A DNA stretch of 64,000 nt from Terebella lapidaria (Eukaryota; Annelida; Polychaeta; Terebellida; Terebellidae). The translations under genes were made by a program, and so were the position numbers. The stretch lies in NCBI GenBank assembly GCA_949152475.1, contig OX424561.1, forward strand, positions 23,430,481-23,494,480, written 5' to 3'. Below are positions 1-11,025 of the stretch, piece after piece (positions within the stretch are counted from its first letter, which is position 1; every line of letters begins with the position of its first letter). The notes below the pieces were generated by a model. That model did no database searches, was not told where the DNA came from, and saw only the letters and a program-made list of their open reading frames with translations.

Positions 1-2
1 TT

Positions 3-1621
3 ACTCCACCTGTTGGCAAGAAGGTGAAGACTTCTTCTTCCAAGAAGAAGTCTTCTCGTCTTGCTAAGGCAAAGGTGGTCAAGGTACCTGAGGTCGCCCT
101 CCCCTCACCCTCGGTGGGTCAGGGGGAGGCGTCCATTCCTGTTCTCCCTGCCTCTGGCAAGTCAGGTAAGAGGAAGGGTGCTTCCTCGAAAGCTTTGGAG
201 GTTGATCGCTCGTCCCTTTTTGACGGCGATCAGGGCTTCTCGGCCGGACTATCTCCTCGGCCGATGGCTATGCTCCGGGCATAGACCATGGAGCTTTGCT
301 CGATCAGTCATTTGGGTCCTCAGTTTCGAAGTTCGAGGGGGCAGGGAATCCCAGGTTTCGGGAGCGGGCTCACGATCGTTCTTGCGATCGTGAGTCACAG
401 CTCTATGATCGTACTCTCGATCGTATGCGATCGAGGGTCGATCAGGGTGTTGTTGGGGTTGTTCCTCAACAAAACCCAAGTCCTGTATTCACTGGTGTAA
501 GTCGTTTGACGGGCGCTACCAGTGACCAGGCGGCCTCTCGTCTCGCTCAGGACGGGCCCTCTGGGTCGTCCATGAGAACCTCGGTCGGATCTTTCAGATC
601 CAACGATCGGGCAGGGGGGGGGGAGCGTGGGGGCGACGATCGGGACCATTCCTCATCGGAGGACGAGGGTAACGATCGGGGCGAAGGTTCTAACTTTCGC
701 TGGGCTCTGGAGTCGATAGCAAGGCGTATGGACTTGCCTATCGAGGCTTCGGAGTCCTCTAAGGGGACCGGACGGTTCGCGTCGGCGCCAGTTCGTCGAC
801 CGGTCCGGCTCCCTGTGGCTCCAGCATTAAACAAGGTCATGACCAAGATCAATACTGGGGTTACGGTGAGGAAGGATATGGCTCGATCAGAGGCCGTGTT
901 CCCTACTCGTCGGGTTCGACCGGAGTCTATTGACACGTACAGAGCGTTACAGACGCCTGGTGCCAGTCAGACAGCCCTCCCGGTCGATGACCCCAACCTC
1001 CACCTGCTTTCCCGGAAGCAGGGGGTAGTCTGGTCTGCGTATGTGAAGAAGGCTCGCCTTGCTCACTGGCAGACAATGGCTCATGAAGTGATGGGTCAAC
1101 TCTCGTTGGCGGACCACCTCACCACTTTGGTGCAGGAGTTCGTGGATGAGGCGGACTTGGAGGATGGGGATCGTGCCAACATCTTGGCAGCACTCGGAGT
1201 TTTGTCCGGAGTGCTCCAGGCTGGTGAGCACGATAGTGCGCACCTGGGCGCACATTTGGACCTCACCGCGCGCGATGCCGACCTTCGCACTCTTGATGTC
1301 ACCCCTCGGGATGAGTCAAAGTTGCGTGGGAGGCCGTTGTTCACAGGTCAAGTCTTTGGGGGACTCTCCCAGGCTGATGTCACGGTTTTCCGTGAGCATC
1401 TCCGGGATGAGCTTCTCGCCAAGGCGCCCGTGGGCAAGGCGGGGCAGTCTGGCAAGAAGGCCAAGAGCCAGAAGCCAGCACAGTCTCAGGCACCGCAGGC
1501 ACCTTCCTCCTCGCAGGCGCCCTTTCGGGGGGCTCAGCCTCCCCCTCCCCAGGGGGATGGCAAGCGGGGTGGTAAGGCAGGTTGGCGCTTCAAGGGCAAG
1601 GGCAAGTCGGCTAAGAAGTGA
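3..1621 (+). pseudogene. DIRS gag-like ORF, frameshifted
   Basis: Two reading frames join to form one basic, low-complexity protein. Frame 3 is open from base 3 to about 284 (a Lys/Ser-rich start), and frame 2 runs from about 296 to the stop at 1619-1621. The second part has an acidic Ser/Asp-rich stretch, a more globular middle and a Lys/Gly/Gln/Pro-rich tail ending in GKGKSAKK, as expected for an RNA-binding gag without zinc knuckles. No upstream start codon is visible because the window begins inside the gene. The frame change near 285-296 is most simply a one-base indel. Assignment to gag rests on position and composition only. Confidence 0.6.
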
Positions 1622-2221
1622 CTTGCTGCCGGGAAGCGTAGGCTCTGTGGGATCTCTAGTTCTGGTGAACAAACAGGTCCCACAACCTGGTCCAGTTTGG
1701 GGTCGGCTAGCGCAGTTTTCAGGGAACTGGCCCGACGTCGCGGCCTCCGACACCAGTGTCGTGACATGGATGACGGAGGGTCTCACCTTTCGATGGGAGA
1801 CTTCAAAACCGCCGCTAAGACCAAATGCGTGGTTCTTCCCTGTGTCTGGCAATCAGGAAAAGTACTCTCTCTTCAAGCATGAAGTAGACCAATTGCTACA
1901 GAAGAGAGCGATCGAGGTTTCCCAGTTCCAAACGGTAAAAAGTCTCAGCTCACCTCAACACAGTCCTTCGAGTACGTCGGAGTCGAGTACGATTTGCTGA
2001 GAGGAGTAGCTCTTCCTCCCAGGAAGAGAATACTCAAGACGAAGATGGTGATCGAGGAGGCCTTGGGTCTCCCCCCCCCCCCCCCCCCCATTACGGCACG
2101 TCAGTTGCTTTCGATCATAGGCGTGTAAGCGTCTAAGGAGAAGCAAGTTCCCTTCGGCAGGTGTTTTCTCAGGCCCATTCAGTGGTGTCTGGCCCTGCAG
2201 TGGCGGATTCTGACCGATCGA
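1622..2221 (+). pseudogene. DIRS reverse transcriptase remnant with deleted catalytic core
   Basis: The N-terminal part (about 1660-1930) gives a DIRS-like entry to RT (WGRLAQFSGNW, then LLQKRAIEV). The next recognisable piece (about 1960-2030, another frame) reads FEYVGVEYDLLRG, which in intact DIRS elements lies after the catalytic box, in the thumb. The finger and palm segments that should hold the (Y/F)xDD-type motif are absent, so roughly 150-200 residues were lost in one internal deletion. A 20-base C run at 2071-2090 and an in-frame stop (about 2127) break the remainder before the RNase H frame. Confidence 0.7.
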
Positions 2222-3115
2222 TTGCACCAGATCGTGGTGTTGGACAGCTCCGCCAGGAGAGCTATGAGGTGGTGGTTCGACCCCGTCAACCTAAACAGGG
2301 GGATGCTGCTGTCAGAGTATCTGCCCGATAGGACGTTCTTCACGGACGTGTACAATGTCGCGTGGGGGGCTCACATGGACGAGCAGGAACTGTCAGGCAT
2401 GTGGAATGTGTCGGAACAGGAAATGCATATCAATGTCCTGGAGCTTCGAGCGGTGAGGTGTGCCTTCGAGTGCTGGGGCCCCCTCAGTCCCCCAGGGACG
2501 AGGTGGCTGGTCTTCACGGACAACAGCACGGTCGTAGCACACGTAAACAAACAGGGGGGAACTCGTTCAAGGGACCTCTGTTTGGAGGCCGAAGCTTTGA
2601 TCAGATTCGCCTTTCGGCATCGTCTGTTCATCAGAGCACGCCATCTACCGGGTCGCAGAAATGTTCTAGCGGACGCCCTGTCGCGGCCAGACAAGGTGAC
2701 TGGCACCGAGTGGAGTCTCAATCCAGAAGTGTTTCGGCGCATTTGTCAGGTGTTCGGGACACCGAACATAGACCTGTTCACGACTTCTCGGAATCACAAA
2801 CTCCCGGTCTTCTTCTCACCCCTCCCGGAGAGCGAGGCACTGGCTGTGGACGCGATGTCTCAGTCGTGGAACGGTATGTATGGGTATGCGTACCCGCCAA
2901 CCCGGTTTCTCATGGAAGTGCTTCACAAAGTGACCAGGTCTCATTGCGAGATTCTGTTGGTGGCGCCGAGTTGGCCAACGCAAGCGTGGTTCCCGCTGCT
3001 GTTGTCCCTGGTGATCGATGTACCGAGGGTACTTCCGGTCTCCAAGCGTCTGCTCAAGCAGCCGGGTCGGGACATATTTCACGATTCCGCCCACGTTCTC
3101 AAATTACACGTGTGA
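2222..3115 (+). CDS. DIRS RNase H and connection domain, open fragment
   Basis: A 297-codon open frame carries an RNase H domain. The four acidic catalytic positions can be placed: D in FFTDVYNVAWGAH, E in HINVLELRAV, D in VFTDNSTVVAHV and D in LADALSR. After ADALSR comes the DIRS-typical segment including VFGTPNIDLFTTSRNHKLP and LLVAPSWPTQAWFP, a region that connects RNase H to the recombinase ORF. The frame stops at 3113-3115, about 90 bases before the recombinase frame. The domain looks intact although the preceding RT core is deleted. Confidence 0.8.
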   Translation: MHQIVVLDSSARRAMRWWFDPVNLNRGMLLSEYLPDRTFFTDVYNVAWGAHMDEQELSGMWNVSEQEMHINVLELRAVRCAFECWGPLSPPGTRWLVFTDNSTVVAHVNKQGGTRSRDLCLEAEALIRFAFRHRLFIRARHLPGRRNVLADALSRPDKVTGTEWSLNPEVFRRICQVFGTPNIDLFTTSRNHKLPVFFSPLPESEALAVDAMSQSWNGMYGYAYPPTRFLMEVLHKVTRSHCEILLVAPSWPTQAWFPLLLSLVIDVPRVLPVSKRLLKQPGRDIFHDSAHVLKLHV

Positions 3116-3203
3116 AGGCTATCGAGCGATCCTTCCAGGAGGCAGGTTTTTCTAGACGGCAGGTTTTTCTAGAGTTTTCGTTCGTTGGTGTAAGGGAAGG
3201 CGT

Positions 3204-4126
3204 GTGGATCCGCTATCTGCCCCTATAGGCACTGTGCTAGATTTCTTGTGCTATCTGTTTGATAGGCTCAATCTGAAACCTTCAACTATTGAGGGATATA
3301 GGTCTATGTTAGGACCTGTATTTCGGGCGAGGGGGATTGATTTGTCTAATAATCGAACCCTCTCAGACCTCTTGGCGTCCTTCAGGACGCAACGTCCCCG
3401 GGGGGTACCGTCTCTTCCGGATTGGGACATGGCTTTTGTGCTGTATTGTCTCACAGAAGCACCGTGGGAGCCGTTGCAGAGTGTTTCTTTGCAACGGTTA
3501 ACTTTGAAAACCTTCTTTTTGGTCTTATTAGCCAGTGGAAGGAGACGATCTGATATTACTGCTATCGATTTTACTAGGGTTGCATATTCGAATGATGGTT
3601 CAGTTTCTCTCTACCCAGTTCGTGATTTTATGCCTAAAACACGTGCTGCGGTAGAGGGCGGGAAGGCTTTTAGTCCGATTGTGCTGCCGTCTATCGTCGG
3701 TCACGTCGGACGCAATGATCCGGATGCTCTGTTATGTCCAGTGCGGGCACTCAGAATTTACATTGATCGCACGAAAACGATTAGGAAAGACAGGAAGCAA
3801 TTGTTCATTTCCTATCAGCCTAACAGGGCTACGGATATTTCACCAGTTACACTATCGCGATGGGTGAAATACTAGTGCGAACTGTCTATATGGAGTCAGG
3901 TGCTGACGATCGTTGCACCTACAAAATATCGTCACACCAAGTCCGACACATCTCGATGTCTTTGGCGTCCCGATCGAATATTCCGTTGGAATATATCGTA
4001 AGGGCCGGGATGTGGACTAATTCCACGACATTCATCGGGTTCTACCTGTCCAACGCTGCCGAGCTCCAGTCCCAAGCCGCTAGATTTAGGCTAGGGCCGC
4101 TGGTCGTTGCTCAAAGTCTTGTGTGA
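3204..4126 (+). pseudogene. DIRS tyrosine recombinase, one frameshift
   Basis: The first frame (3204-3875) holds the N-terminal SAM-like part (PSTIEGYRSMLGPVF) and the first catalytic arginine region (LLASGRRRSDITAI). The second frame (about 3860-4126) holds SSHQVRHISMSLA, which supplies the HxxR box, and AGMWTNSTTFIGFYL, which supplies the final Trp and Tyr region. The frames join near 3865-3870 after LSRWVK, so a single-base indel explains the break. Restoring it would give a full-length DIRS-type integrase of about 300 residues. It follows the RNase H fragment on the same strand. Confidence 0.85.
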
Positions 4127-4447
4127 CCAGCTGGACAGAAAAGTCAAGGGTTTTATGTGCACTTGTATATATTACACTCGTGTGTTTTTAGTCTTTGTTT
4201 TGTTGGGCTCAAGTAGAGCGCCAACTTTCCACCGTTAGGGGGAAAATTTATTGTGCACTTTTTCGTCGAGTGAACGCCGAATGCAGGTATGTATGCTTTA
4301 TTATTATTATTAGGCATATTACTGGATTTGGTTAATTCGCTTGAACCTTGACTGATCGTATGTTTCATGACACTCTAGCACAAAATGCTCCACCTCTCCT
4401 TCGATTCTAAGGAGCATGTAGTAGTTTAGATTGATGATGTATAGAAT

Positions 4448-4757
4448 AAATTTCCCAAATTTTAATTGTAAATTTGTTTATTGTTATACTCACCTCTAAA
4501 CTACTACAGTAAAAACCCTCCCAGCCTCCCAACCATTTATTGTGCTAGTGGCTTCCTTTTGTGAGAGACAGAAAAGTGAAGTTGCTGCGGTGGTTTAGGC
4601 GGGAAAAGGAGCGCGGTCATGAGGCAGACGATCTTGTCTAGTTCAATCACGCGAATTTTCTTATCCAAAACGATCCCCAGGATCGAAAAGGAGCTTGTAG
4701 TAGTTTAGAGGTGAGTATAACAATAAATGGCAAATTTACAATTAAAATTTGGGAATT
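4448..4757. repeat. Inverted repeat pair at the 3' end of the DIRS element
   Basis: The left arm (about 4448-4508) and the right arm (about 4691-4757) are near-perfect reverse complements; the left arm ends CTCTAAACTACTAC and the right arm begins GTAGTAGTTTAGAG. About 180 bp of GC-richer sequence separates them. In DIRS elements the right terminal repeat and an internal complementary region lie after the recombinase, which fits. Alternatively it is an unrelated hairpin MITE that landed just downstream. Confidence 0.55.
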
Positions 4758-4899
4758 TTTTTTCGCTTTTTTTCCAAAATGGTGGCCGTTTTCGTCGAAA
4801 AATGGCCAATTTTAAACTTTGACGCTCATTTACTCAAAATCTGTTCATGTTAAATTCTCCTATGCTTTATAATGAGACACATTATGCCTAATATCTCAC

Positions 4900-5760
4900 T
4901 TAATATTGAGATTAGAAACTAGGAATCAATTGTGGACATATACGAAATAATATACATGCATGCTGAATATTCTCGTGACCTTGAATTTGACCTCTGACCT
5001 CAGTTTCAAGGTCAGAGCACAAAACAGCTAATACTTTCTATAGGAAATGATATACTCCGAACATTCTGATGACCTTGGATTTGACCTTCGACCACATTTT
5101 CAAGATCAAAGAACAAAATGGCTAATTTCTCGCTTCTTATCGACTTTACAGCTTAGGAATCCATTATGAACATATAGGAAATGATATATGCAGGAGCATG
5201 TAGTAGTATGATCTTGAGTTTGACCTTTGACCTAATTTTCAAGGTCACAGGACAAAATGGCCAACATCTCGCTTAATATCGACCTACAGTTTAGGAATCA
5301 ATCATGAACATATAGGGAATGATATATGCAGATTATTGTCATGACATTGAATTTGACCTTTGACCTCATTTTCAGGGTCACAGCACGATATGGCTAATAT
5401 CTCACTTATTGTCGATTTTACAGCTTAGGAATCAATTGTGAACCTATAGAAAATGATATATGCTGAATACTCTGATGATATTGAATTTGACCAGCTTAGG
5501 AAACAATTGTGCACATAAAGGGAATGATGTATGCCAAATATTTCGATGACCTTTAATTTGACCTTCGACCTTATATTCAAGGTCATAGAACAAACTTGCT
5601 ATTTTATCTTACATGTTATTGAATTTACAGCTCAGCAATCAATCGTGGATATATGGGGAATGATAGACATGTTTGCTGGATATTCTCATAACATTGCATT
5701 TGACTAGTGATCTTATTTTCAAGGTCTCGGGACAAAATGTCTAATATCTAAACTATAAAA
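4900..5760 (+). repeat. Degenerate array of the 134-bp tandem unit
   Basis: About six diverged copies of the unit described at 9420-10960. Each contains a variant of TTGACCTTTGACCT, then AAGGTCA, ACAAAATGGCTAATATCTC and a TTTACAGCTTAGGAATCAA-like segment. The copies are more mutated than in the main array and one lacks its middle. The block ends at about 5760 with a CCGGTATCC/TTGGGCTAA motif that resembles the terminal motif of the dispersed family (see 44605-46022). Confidence 0.8.
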
Positions 5761-7143
5761 CTTATTTTATCCGGTATCCTATCTTAGCCTTTGGGCTAAG
5801 TTTCTAACTCGTTTACACCGTTTTTTGCTGATAATTTTGCGTACGGTATCGGTGGTACGGTATAGTATCATAACTTGACATACTTCATCTGAGAGTCAAA
5901 CGGCACTTTTCAATTGAATATCAGACTTTCGCCGTGAAAAATTTAAAAGTTATCCTTTTAGATAACAGTCCGTTTGTAATTATGACATTTCAGGCTACCA
6001 CGCCACCAAATCAATAGTATCTCCCGGCTCATCGGGGAGATACAATAATTAGGCCCTGTAGTCTAATCTATGATCCAGTGTGTCATGGAATTTGACCTTT
6101 GACCTCACTTTCAGGTCAGAGCACAAAATGGCTATTTCGTAATTGTTAAAATTACGAAAATTTGTAATTGGTAATTCGTAATAATTGTAATTGTTAATTC
6201 GTAATTGTTAATTCGTAAAAATTGTTAATTCGCAATTTAAAATTAAGAAAATTCGTAATTGTTAAAATTACGAAAATTACGAAATTTTAATAAAATGGCT
6301 ATTTCGTAACTGTTGGAAGAACAATTACGAAAGATTGCCATGGGTTTGTTTCGGATTTCTAAATTATTTTCATAGGTTGTTGGGCAGTTGTATGCTAATC
6401 CCATCAGGTGTAAGTAGAAACAACTACACTTACCACACTGTCTGCCCCCGATGACGCCATTGTGTCTTTTGTAAAAGTATTTGGTCGGGCTTTGTTTCTA
6501 TTGCAAAATATTGTGTTTTACGTTTGTTATTGGTATCATCAAAATTTGGCTGTATTGGTGGTAATAGATTGATTCTTACATGGACGATGGTGAAATTCAT
6601 GGTGGAATTTGTTAGATGCCCTTTACGTTATGTCAATTAAAATAACTTGAAAGGAATTCGGTCACGATGAACACATAGAGTTTATTCAACCTACTAAGAT
6701 ACAGAACCCCAAAATATATAATCCGGTTCACATAATCTGATAATACAACAGAATTCTTCTTCATTAATTAATTTTATTAATGTTTGAATTACTGGGCACC
6801 AACTTCAAGTAGGAACATAGATCAATATGAGATATTGACGACTTGTTTTGAGAATAATATTGATACTCATACTCACTGCTTCATTAACTAGAATTTACTG
6901 CTGCAGTATAGCAGCTGCTCCTGAAGAGGCCGCACTCTTCAAGACTTGCATATGAATATATGGATTAGCATTTTAGTTGCGGAATTTCTGGGTTTCACTG
7001 GGTTCTTTCATAATTTTGCTTCTTTCTTTGTGATTTTCAGTATATATACCACCGGGGTTAGAGGTGAAAGAATGTCACAGTCCTTCAGAGGCTATCATGT
7101 GTAGTATTGTGAAAAATCCCATATGTTTTTATCTGTTTCACAG
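5761..7143. other. No gene seen; dispersed-repeat and AT-rich sequence
   Basis: 5800-5950 resembles 49660-49830 (shared GTTTACACCG and GAGAGTCAAACGGCA-type phrases), so it belongs to another dispersed family. 6090-6110 holds one isolated TTGACCTTTGACCT. 6135-6310 is a low-complexity AT-rich block built from GTAATTGTTAATTC-like words. 6310-7143 has no convincing coding sequence. If the QPCT-like copy at 7144 once had upstream exons, this stretch is its intron. Confidence 0.6.
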
Positions 7144-7243
7144 GATGTTTTCGTGCTGCTGAAGTTAATAGGAACAGACACGACCTCATTCGGAAACTTG
7201 GTCTCCGATACGGAGAAAATCTATCAGCGCCTACACGAAATAG
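7144..7243 (+). CDS. QPCT-like copy, exon equivalent to exon 5
   Basis: The exon follows a TTTCACAG acceptor and ends at ATAG|GTACGT, phase 1. It encodes DVFVLLKLIGTDTTSF and on to EKIYQRLHEI. Compared with the minus-strand paralogue the key change is Lys for Asp in LL(D/K)LIG, and NWFPN has become NLVSD. Confidence 0.75.
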
Positions 7244-7539
7244 GTACGTGTTTGCTAAATAATATAGGTGAGGACGTATGTGATACGACTATCCCGGAAC
7301 TGCGACTATCCCGGGAAATTTCATGGCCATGCGACTATCACGGGAAATTGCGACTATCTCGGAAAAGACTGCGACAATCCCGGGAAACCGTTTACAAATT
7401 ATGTTTAAGCCATACCCTACGCACATCACAACTTCAAGCGTTGATACCACCATAGAACTTCCCGAGTTTTATAAAAAAAAAAATAATAATAATAATGTAG
7501 GCCTATTTTTCAAACAAATTTTTACTCTCGCCCACTCTG

Positions 7540-7603
7540 TACGTGGCCGAGGGTATAAAGGACTGGTGGCTCTTGATGTGGGTTCGAATCCAGTCACCGG
7601 CAA
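7540..7603 (+). repeat. tRNA-derived SINE head (pol III A and B boxes)
   Basis: GTGGCCGAGGGTATA fits an A box and GGTTCGAATCC is a textbook B box, about 25 bases apart, as in Leu/Ser-type tRNAs. The flanking arms do not pair into a full cloverleaf acceptor stem, so this is not an intact tRNA gene. The following 150-200 bases could be the SINE body; its 3' end was not delimited. Confidence 0.5.
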
Positions 7604-7974
7604 ATTATAGAAGTCTAGTTTGAGTTTTCATCCTGGCAAAGCAAAAACTCCTCCATCGAATGTGCCTACATGTACTCAATGCAGAATTGTCACCCGACGT
7701 GACACCTCGGGCTACGACATTATGGTGCCTGCATGCTGTAGTAACCAGTTAGTACCACGAAATTTCATTATCAAATGATTGTGATAAGTTAATTTTGTCT
7801 CTGAATACATTAATACAGGAAAGTGTGATCCATATCTTAACTATTTACATGTGCTACACTTCAAGTCCCAATGGCCGTATTCACATCCATTTCCAATATA
7901 AACCCCTTAATTACACATCTTTTTTCCACTGTGAAAGATACGTACAATGAAAGCAAAACACATACATAATGTTA

Positions 7975-8600
7975 TCGACTTTACAGGTTAGGAATCAATT
8001 GTGAACATATAATAATGATATATGCTGAATATTGCCATGACCTTGAATCCGACCTTTTACCTCATTTTCATGGTCAAATGACCAAATTGGCTAATATCTT
8101 GCTCCTCTATTGACTTTATAGCTTGGGAACCAATTGTGGACATATAGAAAATGATACACACTTAATATTTTGATGACCTTGAATTTGACCTTATTTTCAA
8201 AGTCAAAATGGCTAATATCTCGCTTATTATCGACGTTACAGCTTAGGAATCCAATGTGCACATATAGGAAATGATACATGCTGAATATTTTGGTGACCTT
8301 GAATTTGACCTTTAACCTTACTTTCGAGGTCAGAAAACAAAATAGCTAATGTCTCGCTTGTTATCGACTTTACAGCTTAGGAACTAATTGTGAACATAGA
8401 GGAAATGATATAAGCTGAAAATCATCATGATTTTGAACTTGACCTTTGACCTAATTTTCAATTTCAGATCACAAAATGGCTAATATCTCACTTTAATTTA
8501 CACATATTAAAGGTTACTAATCATTTTGTGGACATACTAGAAATGATATATGCTGTACATTCTCGTGACCTTGAATTGACAAATGACCTTATATCTAAAA
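7975..8600 (+). repeat. 134-bp tandem-unit array, about 4-5 diverged copies
   Basis: These are the same units as at 9420-10960 (GAATTTGACCTT, AATGGCTAATATCTCGCTT, TTTACAGCTTAGGAA, ATAGGAAATGATA). They are oriented like the main array and separated from it by a terminal GGTTACCGG module at 8605-9060. Confidence 0.85.
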
Positions 8601-8604
8601 TATA

Positions 8605-11025
8605 TATTGTCCGGTAACCTTTGTTTAGCCCTTGGGCTAATTTTTAGGTTACCGGACCTATGGTCCGTAACCTATTGGCATGGCGATGCGTCCGGCGTCG
8701 TCGTCCGTCGTCGTCCGTCAACAATTTTATCTTTAAAGTTTACGATCGAACTTTTCTGAAATTTTGCACAAAAATGCCTAAAAATATTTCGAGAGGGAAG
8801 TATTTTTTAGTTTTTTGATTTTCGCATTTTTTTCAAAATGGCAGCCGTTTTCGTCGAAAAACGGTCAATTTTGGATTTTGCCGGCCATTTTCTCAAAATC
8901 TATTCAGTAATTTTTTTTTTATTGATGCATAACACTCCTCATATGTACCCCTGTGACATGTATAAATTTCGTTGCGCTTGAATCGCTCGAAGTGGGCCAT
9001 TTTGGGCCCAAACTCGGCCCAAATGGGACTTTCCCATGTTAAATTCTCCTATGCATTATAATGGGACACATTAAAGCCTAATATCTCACTTAATATTGAG
9101 ATTAGAGACTAGGAATCAATTGTGGACATATAGGAAAGGATATATGCTGAATATTGTCGTGACCTTGAATTTGACCTCTGACCTTGGTTTCAAGGTCAGA
9201 GCGGCCGTTTTCGTCGAAAAATGGCCAATTTTGGACTTCGACGGTCGTTTTCTCAAAATCTGTTCAGTAACTTTTTTTTCTTATTGATGAAAAACACTCC
9301 TCATATGTACCCCTGTGACATGTATAAATTTCGTTGCGCTTGAATCGCTTGAAGTGGGCCATTTTGGGCCCAAACTCGGCCCAAATGTGACTTTCCCATG
9401 TTAAATTTTCCTATGCTTTATAATGGCACACATTAAGCCTAATATCTCACTTAATATTGAAATTAGAGACTAGGAATGAATTGTGGACATATAGGAAATG
9501 ATATATGCTGAATATTCTCGTGACCTTGAATTTGACTTTCGACCTCATTTTCAAGGTCACAGGACAAAATGGCTAATATCTCGCTTATTATCGACTTTAC
9601 AGCTTAGGAATCAGTTGTGAACATATAGGAAATGATATATGCTGAATATTCTTGTGACCTTGAATTTGACCTTTGACCTCATTTTCAAGGTCACATGACA
9701 AAATGGCTAATATCTCGCTTATTATCGACTTTACAGTTTAGGAATCAATTGTGAACATATAGGAAATGATATATGCTGAATATTTTCGTGACCTTGAATT
9801 TGACCTTTGACCTCATTTCCAAGGTCGCAGGACAAAATTGCTAATATCTCGCTTATTATCGACTTTACAGCTTAGGAATCAATTGTGAACATATAGGAAA
9901 TGATATATGCTGAATATTCTCGTGGCCTTGAATTTGAGCTTTGACCTCATTTTCAAGGTCACAGGACAAAATGGCCAATATCTTGCTTATTAGCGACTTT
10001 ACAGCTTAGGAATCGATTGTGAACATATAGGAAATGATATATGCTGAAAATTCTCGTGACCTTGAATTTGACCTTTGACCTCATTTTCAAGGTCACAGGA
10101 CAAACGGCCAATATCTTGCTTATTAGCGACTTTACAGCTTAGGAATCAATTGTGAACATATAGGAAACGATATAAGCTGAAAATTCTCATGACCTTGAAT
10201 TTGACCTTTGACCTCATTTTCAAGGTCACATGACAAAATGGCTAATATCTCGCTTATTATCGACTTTACAGCTTAGGAATCAATTGTGAACATATAGGAA
10301 ATGATATATGCTGAATATTCTCATGACCTTGAATTTGACCTTTGACCTCATTTCCAAGGTCACAGGACAAAATTGCTAATATCTCGCTTATTATCGACTT
10401 TACAGCTTAGGAATCAATTGTGAACATATAGGAAATGATATATGCTGAATATTCTCATGACCTTGAATTTGACCTTTGACCTCATTTTCAAGGTCACAGG
10501 ACAAAATGGCCAATATCTTGCTCATTAGCGCCTTTACGGCTTAGAAATCAATTGTGAACATATAGGAAATGATATATGCTGAATATTCTAGTGACCTTGA
10601 ATTTGACTTTTGACCTCATTTTCAAGGTCAACAGGATAAAATGGCTAATATCTCGCTTATTATCGACTTTACAGCTTAGGAATCAATTGTGAACATATAG
10701 GAAATGATATATTCTGAATATTTTAATGATATTGAATTTGACCTTTGACCTAAATTTCAAGGTCAGTCATTTTATTTTCAAAGTCACATTACAAAATGGC
10801 TTATATCTCGCTTATTATCAAATTTACAGCTTAGGGGTCCATAGTGAACATATAGGAAATGATGTATGCTGAATAGTTTGGTGATCTAGAATTTAACCTT
10901 TGATCCCATTTTCAAGGTTAGAGATATGGCGATTTCAGTGGTCACCTTGAATTTGACCTTCAACTTTCTCGGCTCAATTCTGTATATTTCTCCGGTAACC
11001 TTTATAGCCCATTGGGCTAATTTTC
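8605..11025 (-). mobile_element. Dispersed GGTTACCGG-family element with internal 134-bp array
   Basis: Near 8640 the sequence has TAGGTTACCGGACC, then a GCGTCCG/GTCGTCCGTC microsatellite-like tract. Next comes a conserved module with ATGGCAGCCGTTTTCGTCGA at 8836-8860, repeated near 9205. The tandem array follows, and the element ends near 11010 with CTCCGGTAACCTTTATAGCCC and TTGGGCTAA. It is the inverse orientation of the complete copy at 44605-46022. No protein-coding capacity is seen, so it is non-autonomous. A tandem-repeat core, an ACGG/ACG microsatellite and conserved ends recall bivalve pearl/Helentron-like elements (inference). Confidence 0.6.
9420..10960 (+). repeat. Main tandem array of a 134-bp unit, about 11-12 copies
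   Basis: The spacing of GACCTTGAATTTGACC starts (for example 9656 and 9790) gives a 134-bp period. Each unit contains TTGACCTTTGACCT, then TTTTCAAGGTCA, then GGACAAAATGGCTAATATC and GGAAATGATATATGCTGAA. Central copies are more than 90% alike by eye, and the last two or three decay. On the reverse strand the first motif is AGGTCAAAGGTCA, a DR1 nuclear-receptor element, and TCAAGGTCA matches the extended half-site bound by NR5A/ERR receptors. Whether this matters functionally is unknown. Confidence 0.92.

Larger units (their letters stand above)
1..4760 (+). mobile_element. DIRS-like tyrosine-recombinase retrotransposon, 5' truncated by window edge, decayed
   Basis: The order gag-like basic protein, reverse transcriptase remnant, RNase H and tyrosine recombinase, with no integrase or protease, is the DIRS arrangement. 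The RNase H ends in the ADALSR motif typical of DIRS/Ngaro elements, and the recombinase shows the HxxR box. The element is not active. Gag has a frameshift near 285-296. The catalytic core of RT is missing around 1920-1950. The recombinase is frameshifted near 3865. A run of about 20 C sits at 2071-2090. Beyond the recombinase stop (4126), an inverted repeat pair (about 4448-4508 and 4691-4757) probably represents the terminal and internal complementary regions that DIRS elements use for circular integration. The left terminus lies outside the window. Its GC content is visibly higher than in the flanks. Confidence 0.85.

Noticed and set aside
1316-1852. Long minus-strand and alternate-frame ORFs over the DIRS element
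   Set aside because: They overlap gag or RT coding sequence in GC-rich DNA and have no independent homology.
7540-7603. Intact tRNA gene
   Set aside because: A and B boxes are present but the acceptor and T stems do not pair fully; a SINE head is more likely.
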